A model generated the notes under the pieces. The model searched no databases, was not told the DNA's origin, and saw only the letters and a program-made list of their open reading frames with translations. 11,301 nucleotides of DNA from Gammaproteobacteria bacterium (lineage in GTDB: Bacteria > Pseudomonadota > Gammaproteobacteria > Chromatiales > Sedimenticolaceae): positions 1-11,301 of the forward strand of contig JAGRHE010000082.1 in NCBI GenBank assembly GCA_020445165.1, read 5' to 3'. The position numbers were made by a program, and so were the translations under genes. Each line of letters opens with the position of its first letter. Positions within the stretch are counted from its first letter, which is position 1. This document shows positions 1-9,224 of the stretch, piece by piece.

Positions 1-415
1 TGCCATCGAAATAGCGTACCGGACGCAGGCAGACATAGAGATCGAGTTCCTGGCGCAGCGTCACGTTGAGCGAACGGATACCGCCACCGACCGGCGTGGT
101 CAGCGGTCCTTTGATCGACACCACGTATTCCTTGACCGCGGTCAGCGTCTCTTCCGGCAGCCATACGCCCTCACCGTAGATGCGGGTCGACTTCTCGCCG
201 GCAAAGATCTCCATCCAGGCGATCTTGCGCTGCCCACCGTAGGCCTTGGCGACCGCCGCATCCACGACCTTCATCATGACCGGGCTGATATCCACGCCAA
301 TACCGTCACCCTCGATGTAGGGGATGATCGGTTGGTCGGGCACGTTGAGCGAAAAGTCTGGGTTGACCGTGATCTGTTCGCCGCTTGCCGGAATCTCGAT
401 TTTGTCGAATGCCAT
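1..415 (-). CDS. icd: NADP-dependent isocitrate dehydrogenase, N-terminal part (gene runs off left edge)
   Basis: Cytoplasmic TCA-cycle enzyme that oxidatively decarboxylates isocitrate to 2-oxoglutarate, using NADP in this family. The visible 138 residues begin [18 protein letters not shown] and contain the conserved blocks [10 protein letters not shown] near residues 31-40, [19 protein letters not shown] (the phosphorylatable/substrate-binding serine loop region) near 102-120, and [17 protein letters not shown] near the edge. All are characteristic of the bacterial homodimeric Icd family. The start at 415 gives the usual N-terminus; the ribosome binding site is weak (AAGGCG or ACGGAC upstream). 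The gene is divergent from rluE with a 71-nt gap, as I recall for E. coli icd and rluE. About two thirds of the protein, including the rest of the active site, lies outside the window, so NADP specificity cannot be read here. Confidence 0.96.
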   Translation of the reverse strand, partial: MAFDKIEIPASGEQITVNPDFSLNVPDQPIIPYIEGDGIGVDISPVMMKVVDAAVAKAYGGQRKIAWMEIFAGEKSTRIYGEGVWLPEETLTAVKEYVVSIKGPLTTPVGGGIRSLNVTLRQELDLYVCLRPVRYFDG

Positions 416-453
416 AGAATTGGGTCCGTTCGCCTTGGGTGTTGGAAAGCGCA

Positions 454-462
454 ATATTAGCA
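454..462 (-). promoter_or_regulatory. Candidate extended -10 promoter for icd
   Basis: On the minus strand the segment reads TGCTAATAT, an extended -10 element (TGn followed by TAATAT, close to TATAAT). It would start transcription near 447 and give a leader of about 30 nt before the icd ATG. No good -35 hexamer lies 16-18 bp upstream, which is tolerated by extended -10 promoters. This is pattern matching only. No comparably good promoter for the divergent rluE operon is visible in the same gap. Confidence 0.3.
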
Positions 463-486
463 TCGAGCTACCGCACACTTCATTTT

Positions 487-1101
487 ATGGCTCAATTAAT
501 ACTGTTGAATAAACCCTACGGCGTGCTGTCGCAGTTCACCGACCGCGAGCAACGTCCTACCCTGGCCAGCCATATCGACGCGGACGGCGTTTACCCGGCC
601 GGCCGGCTCGACCGCGACAGCGAAGGCCTGCTGTTACTGACCGACGACGGCGCCCTCGCCCATGCGCTGACGGCACCGCGCAAACGGACCTGGAAAACCT
701 ACTGGGTGCAGGTTGAGAACATCCCGGAAGAACCTGATCTCGCCAGGCTGCGCAAAGGATTGGAGCTCAAGGACGGTCCTACGCGACCGGCCAGGGCGCG
801 GGCCATCGAACCACCGGCACTTTGGCCGCGCGACCCACCGGTCAGGTACCGCGCCAACATCCCCACCCAGTGGCTCGAAATCGCCATCCACGAGGGACGC
901 AACCGCCAGGTTCGACGCATGACCGCGGCGATCGGTTTTCCGACCCTGCGACTCGTGCGCTACGCGGTCGGCGATTGGACCCTGGGTGATCTGCAACCCG
1001 GGCAGTGGCGTGCGATCACGGTCGATCCGCCGAAAGTGCCGCATCCCGGCGGCACGGCCAAGCGGCGCGGGCGGGCGCGGCGCGGTGATAAACTGCGCTG
1101 A
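487..1101 (+). CDS. rluE: 23S rRNA pseudouridine synthase RluE (U2457 type)
   Basis: Member of the RsuA/RluB/E/F family, which isomerises a uridine in 23S rRNA; RluE modifies U2457 in E. coli. The 204-residue protein opens [16 protein letters not shown], has the catalytic-loop motif [14 protein letters not shown] near residues 38-51 with Asp42 as the likely nucleophile, and the family motif [10 protein letters not shown] near 136-145. The segments [10 protein letters not shown] and WPRDPPVR favour RluE over RluB or RluF. There is no N-terminal S4 domain, as expected for RluE. The frame is open farther upstream, but the ATG at 487 gives the family N-terminus and no strong Shine-Dalgarno is present for any start. 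The last 15 residues are a basic Arg/Lys/Gly tail. It is the first gene of a rightward operon and its stop overlaps the nudJ start in TGATG. Confidence 0.93.
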   Translation: MAQLILLNKPYGVLSQFTDREQRPTLASHIDADGVYPAGRLDRDSEGLLLLTDDGALAHALTAPRKRTWKTYWVQVENIPEEPDLARLRKGLELKDGPTRPARARAIEPPALWPRDPPVRYRANIPTQWLEIAIHEGRNRQVRRMTAAIGFPTLRLVRYAVGDWTLGDLQPGQWRAITVDPPKVPHPGGTAKRRGRARRGDKLR

Positions 1102-1547
1102 TGCGCTGGTCTCCCTCTGTTACCGTTGCCGCCGTCATCCGGCGCGATGATCGCTACCTGATGGTGGAAGAACGGCCGTCGTCCGTGCGCGTCATCAACC
1201 AGCCGGCCGGCCATGTCGAGTTCGATGAAAGTCCGCTCCAGGCCGTGCAACGCGAGGTACTCGAAGAGACCGGGCGATCATTCACCGCACAGTCGCTGCT
1301 CGGGATCTACCAGTGGACCGTGCCCGACACCCAACGCACCTACCTGCGATTCTGTTTCACCGGCACGGTCGGCGAGTTGCTGCCAGACGCAACCATTGAC
1401 CCGGACATCCTCGGCCAACATTGGCTGACCCGGGAGCAGGTTGCACATGGCGCCCTGCCGCCGCGCAGCCCGATGGTCCTGCGCTGCATCGACGACGCGG
1501 CCAGCGAGACGGGCATTGCACCGGCCTTCATCCATGTCCTCGGATAA
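1101..1547 (+). CDS. nudJ: Nudix phosphatase NudJ
   Basis: Small cytoplasmic Nudix hydrolase (148 residues). E. coli NudJ removes phosphates from thiamine pyrophosphate, its HMP-PP precursor and nucleoside di/triphosphates; the substrate here is inferred by orthology. The Nudix box spans residues 37-59: Gly37, Glu43, then Arg51-Glu52 and Glu55-Glu56, fitting GX5EX7REUXEEXG, although the residue after the last Gly is Arg59 rather than hydrophobic. The preceding NQPAGH and the later YLRFCF and RSPMVLRCI segments match NudJ. The ATG overlaps the rluE stop by one base and the end overlaps mnmA by 14 bp, so translational coupling is likely. nudJ directly before mnmA is the order I recall in E. coli, which supports the specific name. 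Confidence 0.9.
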   Translation: MRWSPSVTVAAVIRRDDRYLMVEERPSSVRVINQPAGHVEFDESPLQAVQREVLEETGRSFTAQSLLGIYQWTVPDTQRTYLRFCFTGTVGELLPDATIDPDILGQHWLTREQVAHGALPPRSPMVLRCIDDAASETGIAPAFIHVLG

Positions 1548-2607
1548 AGTCATTGTCGGCCTGTCGGGTGGGGTCGATTCGTCGGTGGCCGCATTGCGCC
1601 TGTTGCAGCAGGGCTACCAGGTAGAGGCCCTGTTCATGAAGAACTGGGAGGAGGACGACGAAGCGGGCTATTGCGCCGCGGCCGAGGACCTCGCTGACGC
1701 ACAGGCCGTTGCCGACCTGCTCGGCATACGTCTGCACGCGGTCAACTTCGCCAGCGAATACTGGGACCGGGTATTCGCCTATTTCCTCGATGAATACCGC
1801 GCCGGGCGAACACCCAACCCGGACGTGCTGTGCAATCGCGAGATCAAGTTCAAGGCGTTTCTCGATCACGCCCTCGATCTGGGCGCTTCGCATATCGCCA
1901 CCGGGCACTACGCCGATGTCAGCTGTAGGCCTGAGGGCTGCGAGCTGCTGCGTGCCGCCGACGACAACAAGGACCAGACCTACTTCCTTTACATGCTGGG
2001 ACAACATGCCCTGCGTCACACCCTGTTCCCGCTGGCCGATCTCGAAAAACAGGCCGTGCGCGAGCTGGCCCGCAATGCCGGCTTTCCCAACCACAAGAAG
2101 AAGGACAGCACCGGCGTGTGCTTTATCGGCGAGCGACGCTTCAGTGAGTTCCTCGCCCGTTACCTGCCAGCCAATCCCGGCGACATCGTCGATACGCAAG
2201 GCACCTGCATCGGTCGCCACAACGGCTTGATGTTCTACACCCTCGGGCAACGCCAGGGGCTGGGCATTGGCGGTGTCACCGGGGCGCCGGACGAACCCTG
2301 GTACGTGGTGGACAAGGACCTTGCCAACAATCGCCTGATCGTGGCGCAGGGTCATGACCACCCGAGGCTGCTGCGCAACCGACTGAGTGCGAGCCAGGTC
2401 CACTGGATCAGCGGTACAGCACCGCCGGACGGAGTCAGCCTGCTGGCACGTTGTCGTCACCGGCAGCCCCTGCAGGCGTGCACGGTCGCGTTTGACGACG
2501 AGCAGCTCGAAGTGGCCTTCGAACAACCGCAACGCGCAATCACACCAGGACAGTCCGTAGTCCTGTACGATGGACGCAAATGCCTCGGCGGCGCGATCAT
2601 TGATTGA
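1534..2607 (+). CDS. mnmA: tRNA-specific 2-thiouridylase MnmA
   Basis: ATP-dependent enzyme that puts sulfur on C2 of U34 in tRNAs for Lys, Glu and Gln, receiving persulfide from the IscS/TusE relay; acts in the cytoplasm. The 357-residue protein has the PP-loop SGGVDSS at residues 11-17, the first catalytic cysteine in [14 protein letters not shown] (Cys100), the [10 protein letters not shown] block near 144-153, and the second catalytic cysteine in [15 protein letters not shown] (Cys196). The C-terminal beta domain starts near residue 290. Both cysteines are present, so activity is expected. An upstream ATG at 1441 would add 31 unrelated residues encoded inside nudJ; the start at 1534 gives the normal family N-terminus [12 protein letters not shown]. 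It overlaps nudJ by 14 bp with no clear ribosome binding site, suggesting coupled translation. Confidence 0.97.
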   Translation: MSSDKVIVGLSGGVDSSVAALRLLQQGYQVEALFMKNWEEDDEAGYCAAAEDLADAQAVADLLGIRLHAVNFASEYWDRVFAYFLDEYRAGRTPNPDVLCNREIKFKAFLDHALDLGASHIATGHYADVSCRPEGCELLRAADDNKDQTYFLYMLGQHALRHTLFPLADLEKQAVRELARNAGFPNHKKKDSTGVCFIGERRFSEFLARYLPANPGDIVDTQGTCIGRHNGLMFYTLGQRQGLGIGGVTGAPDEPWYVVDKDLANNRLIVAQGHDHPRLLRNRLSASQVHWISGTAPPDGVSLLARCRHRQPLQACTVAFDDEQLEVAFEQPQRAITPGQSVVLYDGRKCLGGAIID

Positions 2608-2612
2608 TTGAG

Positions 2613-3242
2613 ATGGCAAGCTACGACGACACGGATCGCATCATCTCCCTTGCCGGGGTCTTCCAGGGCGCACGCCTGGCACGCGATATCGCCCGCAACG
2701 GTGTCAGTGACGCACAGGCGTTCCAGGTCAGCCGGCAGACCCTGTTCGATTTCGAGCCGGAAAGCGTCGAATCGATCTTCGGGGGCATCACGGGTGTCGC
2801 TCATGGATTGCGTACCCTGTACCGTCAGATCGAACAGCCGGCGCAACGCGACCTGGAAATCGCCCGCTACGTGATCTCATTGATACACCTTGCAGACCGA
2901 TTGCTGACAAATGGCGAGGCGATGCGCGGCCTGCATGACGCACTGACCGCGCTGACGCGGCGCATCGATCATTTCGAACTCGGCGACGCGACTGTCAACG
3001 AACAACTCGCTGCCGCATACCAGGACCACATCAGCCCACTCGGTCCGCGCATCCTGGTGCGTGGAGAACCGCTGCACCTGCAGAATGCCGACAACGCCGG
3101 GCGCATTCGCGTCGCCCTGCTTGCCGGAATTCGCGCCGCAGTGCTCTGGCGCCAAGCGGGTGGAAAGAAGTGGCACCTGTTGTTGCGCCGGCGTTCGATC
3201 GCCGCCAAAAGCCGTGACCTGATCGACAAAATGCAGGACTGA
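2613..3242 (+). CDS. hflD: HflD homologue (DUF489 family)
   Basis: Helical protein of the HflD/DUF489 family (209 residues; E. coli HflD is about 213). In E. coli it is a membrane-associated protein first found because it lowers phage lambda CII stability; its housekeeping role is not established. Recognisable pieces are DRIISLAGVFQGARLARDIA near residues 9-28, FGGITGVAHGLRTLYRQI near 56-73, the YVISLIHLADRL helix, and HISPLGPRILVRGEP near 139-153. I chose ATG 2613, 5 nt after the mnmA stop. A TTG at 2604, overlapping the mnmA stop in TTGA, would add three residues and cannot be excluded. Position between mnmA and the purB region matches the E. coli order. No terminator follows it, so the downstream lipoprotein may be co-transcribed. 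Confidence 0.92.
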   Translation: MASYDDTDRIISLAGVFQGARLARDIARNGVSDAQAFQVSRQTLFDFEPESVESIFGGITGVAHGLRTLYRQIEQPAQRDLEIARYVISLIHLADRLLTNGEAMRGLHDALTALTRRIDHFELGDATVNEQLAAAYQDHISPLGPRILVRGEPLHLQNADNAGRIRVALLAGIRAAVLWRQAGGKKWHLLLRRRSIAAKSRDLIDKMQD

Positions 3243-3310
3243 GTTGCTTGCATGTTGCGACCGGTAATGATTGACTTCCGCCCCAATATCAAACGTGCTG
3301 GAGAGAACCA

Positions 3311-5373
<2,063 letters not shown>

Positions 5374-5435
5374 TGCACGCTGCATAAGTCCGGAGTGGCC
5401 GCACACGCCCGCTAGCCAACCGGGCGGCCGCGAGC

Positions 5436-5464
5436 AAAAAAAACCGCGCCCGAAGGCGCGGTTT
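5436..5464 (-). terminator. Terminator between convergent purB and the OmpA-like gene
   Basis: A perfect 10-bp stem (AAACCGCGCC with GGCGCGGTTT) is closed on the minus strand by a UUCG tetraloop and followed there by an uninterrupted run of eight T, an excellent intrinsic terminator for the leftward OmpA-like gene. On the plus strand the same hairpin is followed by TTTCTTC, so it can also work for purB, more weakly. A second small hairpin without a T-run (6-bp stem, 5406-5411 with 5421-5426) lies in the purB 3' region. Confidence 0.88.
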
Positions 5465-5488
5465 CTTCGCTCAACACCAGCGTGATAC

Positions 5489-6235
5489 TTACTTGGTGAT
5501 GATCTCGACGCGACGGTTCATCGCACGACCTTCGCGGGTGCCGTTGTCGGCAACCGGCGAGCTCTCGCCCATGCCCTTGACGGTCATGTTGCCGGAGCTC
5601 ACACCTTTGCCTGCCAGGTAATCAGCGGCAGCCTGGGCACGACGCTCGGACAGACCCTGGTTGTAACCTTCCGGACCCGTGCTGTCGGTATGACCGACGA
5701 TCTCGAGCATCTCGTCACCACGCGAAGCGTTGACCTTGGAGGCAACGCCATCCAGCTCGGATTCCATTGCCGGCTTCAGACGCGCGCTGTCGAAGTCGAA
5801 ATGATCGGTGGTGGTGTTGATGGTCACGTTGCCCATGATCTGGCAACCCTTCGCATCGACCTTGGCACCTGCCGGGGTTCCCGGGCAGTTGTCTTTGAAA
5901 TCGGGCACGCCGTCGCCATCACTGTCCTTCGGGCAGCCATCGGCATCCACCGGTGCGCCTTTCGGAGTATTGGGGCAACGGTCCTTGCTGTCCGGCACAC
6001 CGTCGCCGTCCGCATCGCCGTCAGCCATCATGTCGCCGCCGCACGGAGCCACGCCCGTCATGCCGCCGACTGCGTTCCAGCACTCGCCATAACCCGTCTT
6101 CACGCCTTCACCGAAGCCGCTGGTGGCGAACGGGCCGTGGTTGTCTGCATGCGCCACACCCATCGAAAGGCCGATGACCAGACCCACAGGTGCCAGCATC
6201 ACTGCAACTTTATTCTTACCCGCATTATCAAACAT
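5489..6235 (-). CDS. OmpA-family envelope protein with two thrombospondin type 3 repeats, no barrel domain
   Basis: A 248-residue exported protein that probably binds peptidoglycan in the periplasm. Signal peptide: residues 1-30, with the likely cut after AHA before DNHGPF. Residues 31-70 form a short Gly-rich segment with two cysteines (GYGECWN and APCGG) that may form a disulfide. Residues 72-131 hold two calcium-binding thrombospondin type 3 repeats (DGDGVPD twice, each followed by Cys-Pro and a second Cys). The OmpA C-terminal domain follows: DHFDFDSARLKP near 144-155, GHTDSTGPEGYN at 181-192 and LSERRAQAA at 195-203. Asp184 and Arg199 fit the residues that hold diaminopimelate. An upstream in-frame start would add 15 residues, but ATG 6235 has a strong ribosome binding site (GGGGAGG, 5 nt spacing) and begins the signal peptide. 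There is no N-terminal 8-strand barrel, so outer-membrane anchoring is not evident. Confidence 0.93.
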   Translation of the reverse strand: MFDNAGKNKVAVMLAPVGLVIGLSMGVAHADNHGPFATSGFGEGVKTGYGECWNAVGGMTGVAPCGGDMMADGDADGDGVPDSKDRCPNTPKGAPVDADGCPKDSDGDGVPDFKDNCPGTPAGAKVDAKGCQIMGNVTINTTTDHFDFDSARLKPAMESELDGVASKVNASRGDEMLEIVGHTDSTGPEGYNQGLSERRAQAAADYLAGKGVSSGNMTVKGMGESSPVADNGTREGRAMNRRVEIITK

Positions 6236-6340
6236 GGATTCCTCCCCAGCTTGTCGAGATTTCGCGGAAATACTGTACAACGAGAATCAGCCAACGCATG
6301 GTTCCGGGATTGGCCTGAGATAACTGACTCTAACGGGCGC

Positions 6341-6368
6341 ATTAAACCAGCAATTGGCGGAACTTCAA
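6341..6368 (-). promoter_or_regulatory. Candidate sigma-70 promoter for the OmpA-like gene
   Basis: On the minus strand TTGAAG (complement of 6363-6368) and TTTAAT (complement of 6341-6346) are separated by 16 bp, good matches to the -35 and -10 consensus. Transcription would start near 6334 and leave a leader of nearly 100 nt before the OmpA-like ATG. The whole gap 6236-6471 is AT-richer than its surroundings, as expected for a divergent promoter region. The assignment is by eye. Confidence 0.4.
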
Positions 6369-6471
6369 GTCCCGTTTGATAAAATTCCAAAATGAAGCCG
6401 AATATCCACTCCATCTCGCCATTTTTCGACCCTTTTTCGGCACAAAGCAGCGCTGCAGGGGACATTTCAAC

Positions 6472-7383
6472 TTGCTGAAAACAGCCAATCTGCCGGACCG
6501 GCTCTGGCAGGGTGCATTACTCATCGCCACTGCCGAACTCATGTTCGCGCTGATGGGGGCGAGCATCCGCGTGCTGTCCGCAGACCTCAACAACGGCATG
6601 ATCGTGTTCGCCCGCAACATCGTCGGACTCGGTCTGCTGCTGGCGTTGACCCTGCATCCGTCGCACCGTGGGCTGGCGACCCGCGTACCCCACCTGCACC
6701 TGCTGCGGGCACTTGCCGGGCTCGGCGCTATGTACTGCTTTTTCTACGCCATCGCGAACATGCCGCTGGCCAACGCGATGCTGCTCAAACTGACCGCGCC
6801 GCTGTTCATACCGCTGGTGGCCCTGGCCTGGCTGGACGAGCGTTTCACCTGGCACGTGGTGGCCGCGCTCGCCATCGGCTTCAGCGGCGTCGGGCTGATC
6901 CTGACCCCGGATTTCGCACAATTCGCGCCGGTCACCATGGTCGCCCTACTCGGCGGCGCGTTGGCCGCGGTCGCGAAAGTCACTGTGCGTCGCCTGTCGC
7001 GGACCGAACCCGCGGCACGCACGGTCTTCTATTTCGCCGCCATCGCCAGCGCGGTCTCGCTGCTTCCACTGCTGTGGATGTGGCAGACACCGACCCCGCG
7101 GATGCTGGGATGGATGCTTATTCTTGGCATTCTCGCTACCGCAGGCCAGTTCCTGCTGACGCGCGGCATGGCCTGCGCGCCGGCGGCCCGACTCGGCCCT
7201 TTCGCCTTTCTGTCGGTGGTGTTCGGCGCGCTGCTCGGCTGGTTTTTCTGGGATGAAGTCCTGTATTGGTCAACCGCTTTCGGCGCCCTGCTGGTCCTCG
7301 CCTCCGGCCTGATCGCCAGTGCCGGACGGCAGCCGCGCCGGCCGGAGGTCGGCACACCACTGGAGCAAACCGGCACTTTGTGA
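6472..7383 (+). CDS. EamA/DMT-family membrane transporter
   Basis: Inner-membrane protein of the drug/metabolite transporter superfamily (two EamA halves, about ten membrane helices); the substrate cannot be told. With the TTG start at 6472 the product is 303 residues, normal for the family. First half near residues 12-145: ATAELMFALMGASIRVL, then the conserved FARN, ANMPLANAMLLKLTAPLFIPL and AWLDERFTW. Second half near 150-285, with TRGMACAPAARLGPFAFLSVVFG and GWFFWDE. The frame is open upstream to a TTG at 6376, but no ATG precedes the first helix. TTG 6472 is preceded by CAGGGGA with about 9 nt spacing, so I prefer it; the extra 32 residues of the longer form are not helix-like. TGATAAAAT at 6377-6385 could be an extended -10 for this gene (weak). 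It is divergent from the OmpA-like gene. Confidence 0.88.
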   Translation: MLKTANLPDRLWQGALLIATAELMFALMGASIRVLSADLNNGMIVFARNIVGLGLLLALTLHPSHRGLATRVPHLHLLRALAGLGAMYCFFYAIANMPLANAMLLKLTAPLFIPLVALAWLDERFTWHVVAALAIGFSGVGLILTPDFAQFAPVTMVALLGGALAAVAKVTVRRLSRTEPAARTVFYFAAIASAVSLLPLLWMWQTPTPRMLGWMLILGILATAGQFLLTRGMACAPAARLGPFAFLSVVFGALLGWFFWDEVLYWSTAFGALLVLASGLIASAGRQPRRPEVGTPLEQTGTL

Positions 7384-7498
7384 CCGACAACACGCCATGC
7401 ATCGGATTCTCCACCTAAGGTTGCCTGTGTTCCGACGGACGACGCGGCGCCCGGGCAATCGACCGGCCGTGCCGACTCCCGATGAGCAACTCCCACGT

Positions 7499-7535
7499 GG
7501 ACTGTCTCCGCATCGATGCGGAACAGTCCTTTTTT
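7499..7535 (+). terminator. Intrinsic terminator just upstream of roxA (possible attenuator)
   Basis: A long stem is visible: GGACTGT (7499-7505) pairs with ACAGTCC (7523-7529), and CCGCAT (7508-7513) with ATGCGG (7516-7521) above a small internal loop, followed by six T (7530-7535). It may simply end the EamA transcript. However, the T-run ends only 19 nt before the roxA ATG, too close for a complete promoter in between, so roxA must be reached by read-through or from a promoter upstream of the hairpin. The preceding 115 nt (7384-7498) hold no convincing gene or promoter. TGTTCCG at 7428-7434 can pair with CGGAACA at 7519-7525, an alternative helix that would break both halves of the stem. 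Confidence 0.82.
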
Positions 7536-7554
7536 CGTTGTACCCGAGCCAATC

Positions 7555-8733
7555 ATGAAACGCCCACCCCGCCTCGATCTGCCCGCGTCGATCGACGCGG
7601 AGACCTTCATGCGCGACTACTGGCAGCAAAGGCCACTGCTGATGCGTGCCGCCCTGCCGCCGGAGACGTTCCCTCTGCCGGCCGAAGAATTGGCCGGCCT
7701 GGCGTGCGAAGCCGAGGTCGAATCGCGCCTGCTGATCACGCACTCGGCAAGCCGCTGGAGCGTGCGCCACGGTCCTTTCGATGACGCCGATTTCGCGGCC
7801 CTGCCAGAACGCGACTGGACCCTGCTGGTACAGGACGTGGACAAGTTTTTGCCGCAAGTCGCCCGCATCATCGAGGCCTTCGACTTCGTCCCGAGTTGGC
7901 GCATCGACGACATCATGATCAGTTATGCCGTCGACGGTGGCGGCGTCGGGCCGCACACCGATGCCTACGACGTGTTCCTGATGCAGGCGCAGGGGCGGCG
8001 GCGCTGGCGCCTGAGTTACCGCGACTACACGGACGCCGACCTGCTGCCCGGCATCGAACAACGCATCCTGGCCCGGTTCGAAACCGACGAGGACTGGCTG
8101 CTCGAGCCGGGCGACGTGCTGTACCTGCCTCCGGGAGTCGCCCACTGGGGAACCGCCGAGGGCGAATGCATGACCTACTCGCTTGGATTTCGTGCGCCCA
8201 GCCAGCGCGAGCTCGCTGCCGACTGGTTCCAGCACCTGGTGTCGCTGTGTGATGACCGCCGGCTGCAGGACCCGCACTGCCAGCTTCCCTTGCAGCCATC
8301 ACACCTGACCGCGCGTGCCTGCACAGCGGCCGCCGAAACGCTGACCGGGCTGCCGGGGCCCGGTTCGTCCGAATTCAATCACTGGTTCGGCTGCCACGTG
8401 ACCGAACCGAAACCACAGTTTCAGATCCTGCCCGCCGAACCTGAGTGGCAGCCCGAAGACCTGGCCGCCTGGCTCGACGGCACGGACGACCTGGTCCGGC
8501 ATCCGGCCGCACGCATGGCCTGGCGTGAAGACGGCGACGGTGTCTGGCTGTACGTCCAGGGCGAGGCACGCCGACTACCGCAAAGCCTGCGCGATGTCGC
8601 ACGCACGCTGGCCGACGCGCGCCGCCTGACGGTGGAACAACTGCGCCAGTTGCTCGCCGGACACGAGCACAGCGCCGACCTGCTGCTCGACCTGCTCAAC
8701 GAAGGCATCTTCGAAGTGGAGGATGATGACTGA
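7555..8733 (+). CDS. roxA: Ribosomal protein L16 arginine hydroxylase RoxA (JmjC/cupin oxygenase)
   Basis: Fe(II)/2-oxoglutarate-dependent ribosomal oxygenase; the E. coli homologue (YcfD/RoxA) hydroxylates an arginine of ribosomal protein L16. The 392-residue protein has an N-terminal strand region, then the cupin/JmjC core with the metal triad: His134 and Asp136 in GVGPHTDAYDVFLMQ and His197 in LPPGVAHWGT. The motif GRRRWRL follows, and LEPGDVLYLPPG is the usual second cupin strand. The C-terminal 150 residues fit the family's dimerisation/winged-helix part. An in-frame ATG at 7516 lies inside the terminator stem, so ATG 7555 is chosen; neither has a good ribosome binding site. The gene overlaps the next by one base (TGATG). 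In E. coli roxA lies a few genes from purB, which supports the assignment. Confidence 0.93.
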   Translation: MKRPPRLDLPASIDAETFMRDYWQQRPLLMRAALPPETFPLPAEELAGLACEAEVESRLLITHSASRWSVRHGPFDDADFAALPERDWTLLVQDVDKFLPQVARIIEAFDFVPSWRIDDIMISYAVDGGGVGPHTDAYDVFLMQAQGRRRWRLSYRDYTDADLLPGIEQRILARFETDEDWLLEPGDVLYLPPGVAHWGTAEGECMTYSLGFRAPSQRELAADWFQHLVSLCDDRRLQDPHCQLPLQPSHLTARACTAAAETLTGLPGPGSSEFNHWFGCHVTEPKPQFQILPAEPEWQPEDLAAWLDGTDDLVRHPAARMAWREDGDGVWLYVQGEARRLPQSLRDVARTLADARRLTVEQLRQLLAGHEHSADLLLDLLNEGIFEVEDDD

Positions 8734-9170
8734 TGCCGGTCGATATGCAGCGCGCCGACTGGACCAGGGACGCACGACGACTTCTGGCAATCCGCATCGA
8801 GGTGTTCGTCGAGGAACAGGGTGTGCCGCTGCAACTGGAACAAGACGAGCACGATGCCGGGGCGCTGCACTTGCTGGCGCTCGTCGATGCTGAGCCGGTC
8901 GCGACGGCACGCATGCTGCCCGATGGCCATATCGGGCGCATGGCGGTGCGCCGCGAACATCGCGGCCGCGGCATCGGTGGCCAGCTGTTGCAGACACTGA
9001 TCGAGGAGGCGCGCTCGCGCGGCCTGGACGAGGTGTTTCTGCATGCCCAATGCCAGGCGGAAGAATTCTATAGGAGGCACGGTTTCGTCGCCCGCGGCGG
9101 AACATTCCTTGACGCCGGCATCGATCACCGCACGATGGTCCGTCGACTGGTCCCGCCGAAGCGACCATGA
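8733..9170 (+). CDS. GNAT-family N-acetyltransferase
   Basis: A single-domain acetyl-CoA-dependent acetyltransferase of 145 residues; substrate unknown. The N-terminal IRIEVFVEEQGVPLQLEQDE (near residues 20-39) is typical of the YjcF/ElaA-like GNAT subgroup. Motif A is at about 68-93, with the acetyl-CoA pyrophosphate loop RGRGIG at 77-82, and motif B contains EEFYRRHGFVARG near 110-122, ending with GIDHRTM. All core elements are present. Its ATG overlaps the roxA stop in TGATG, so the two are almost certainly translated from one message. A role acting on a ribosomal or other protein could be imagined from that pairing but is not shown by the sequence. Confidence 0.9.
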   Translation: MPVDMQRADWTRDARRLLAIRIEVFVEEQGVPLQLEQDEHDAGALHLLALVDAEPVATARMLPDGHIGRMAVRREHRGRGIGGQLLQTLIEEARSRGLDEVFLHAQCQAEEFYRRHGFVARGGTFLDAGIDHRTMVRRLVPPKRP

Positions 9171-9224
9171 GCCGTGCTTCGCTCACCTACACTTGAAACA
9201 GGAACACCGCCGGAGTCATCCAGG

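Noticed and set aside
439..486. Longer rluE starting at 439
   Set aside because: The extra 16 residues do not fit the family N-terminus, and that start would overlap the candidate icd promoter; ATG 487 gives the standard beginning.
1528..2619. Long open frame of 363 codons on the minus strand across mnmA
   Set aside because: It is antisense to a gene with full MnmA motifs, has no recognisable domain, and is the kind of long shadow frame expected opposite high-GC coding DNA.
5690..6379. Plus-strand frame of 229 codons across the OmpA-like gene
   Set aside because: It is opposite a gene with a strong ribosome binding site, signal peptide and clear domains; the translated product has no family features.
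7384..7535. Small RNA gene of the CsrA-binding (RsmY-like) or 4.5S type ending in the pre-roxA terminator
   Set aside because: Four GGA triplets are present, but at least two fall in stem strands rather than loops. No convincing promoter is seen after the EamA gene, and it does not resemble 4.5S RNA as I remember it.
7270..8277. Minus-strand frame of 335 codons across roxA
   Set aside because: It lies antisense to the cupin core, with no domain pattern and no plausible start context.
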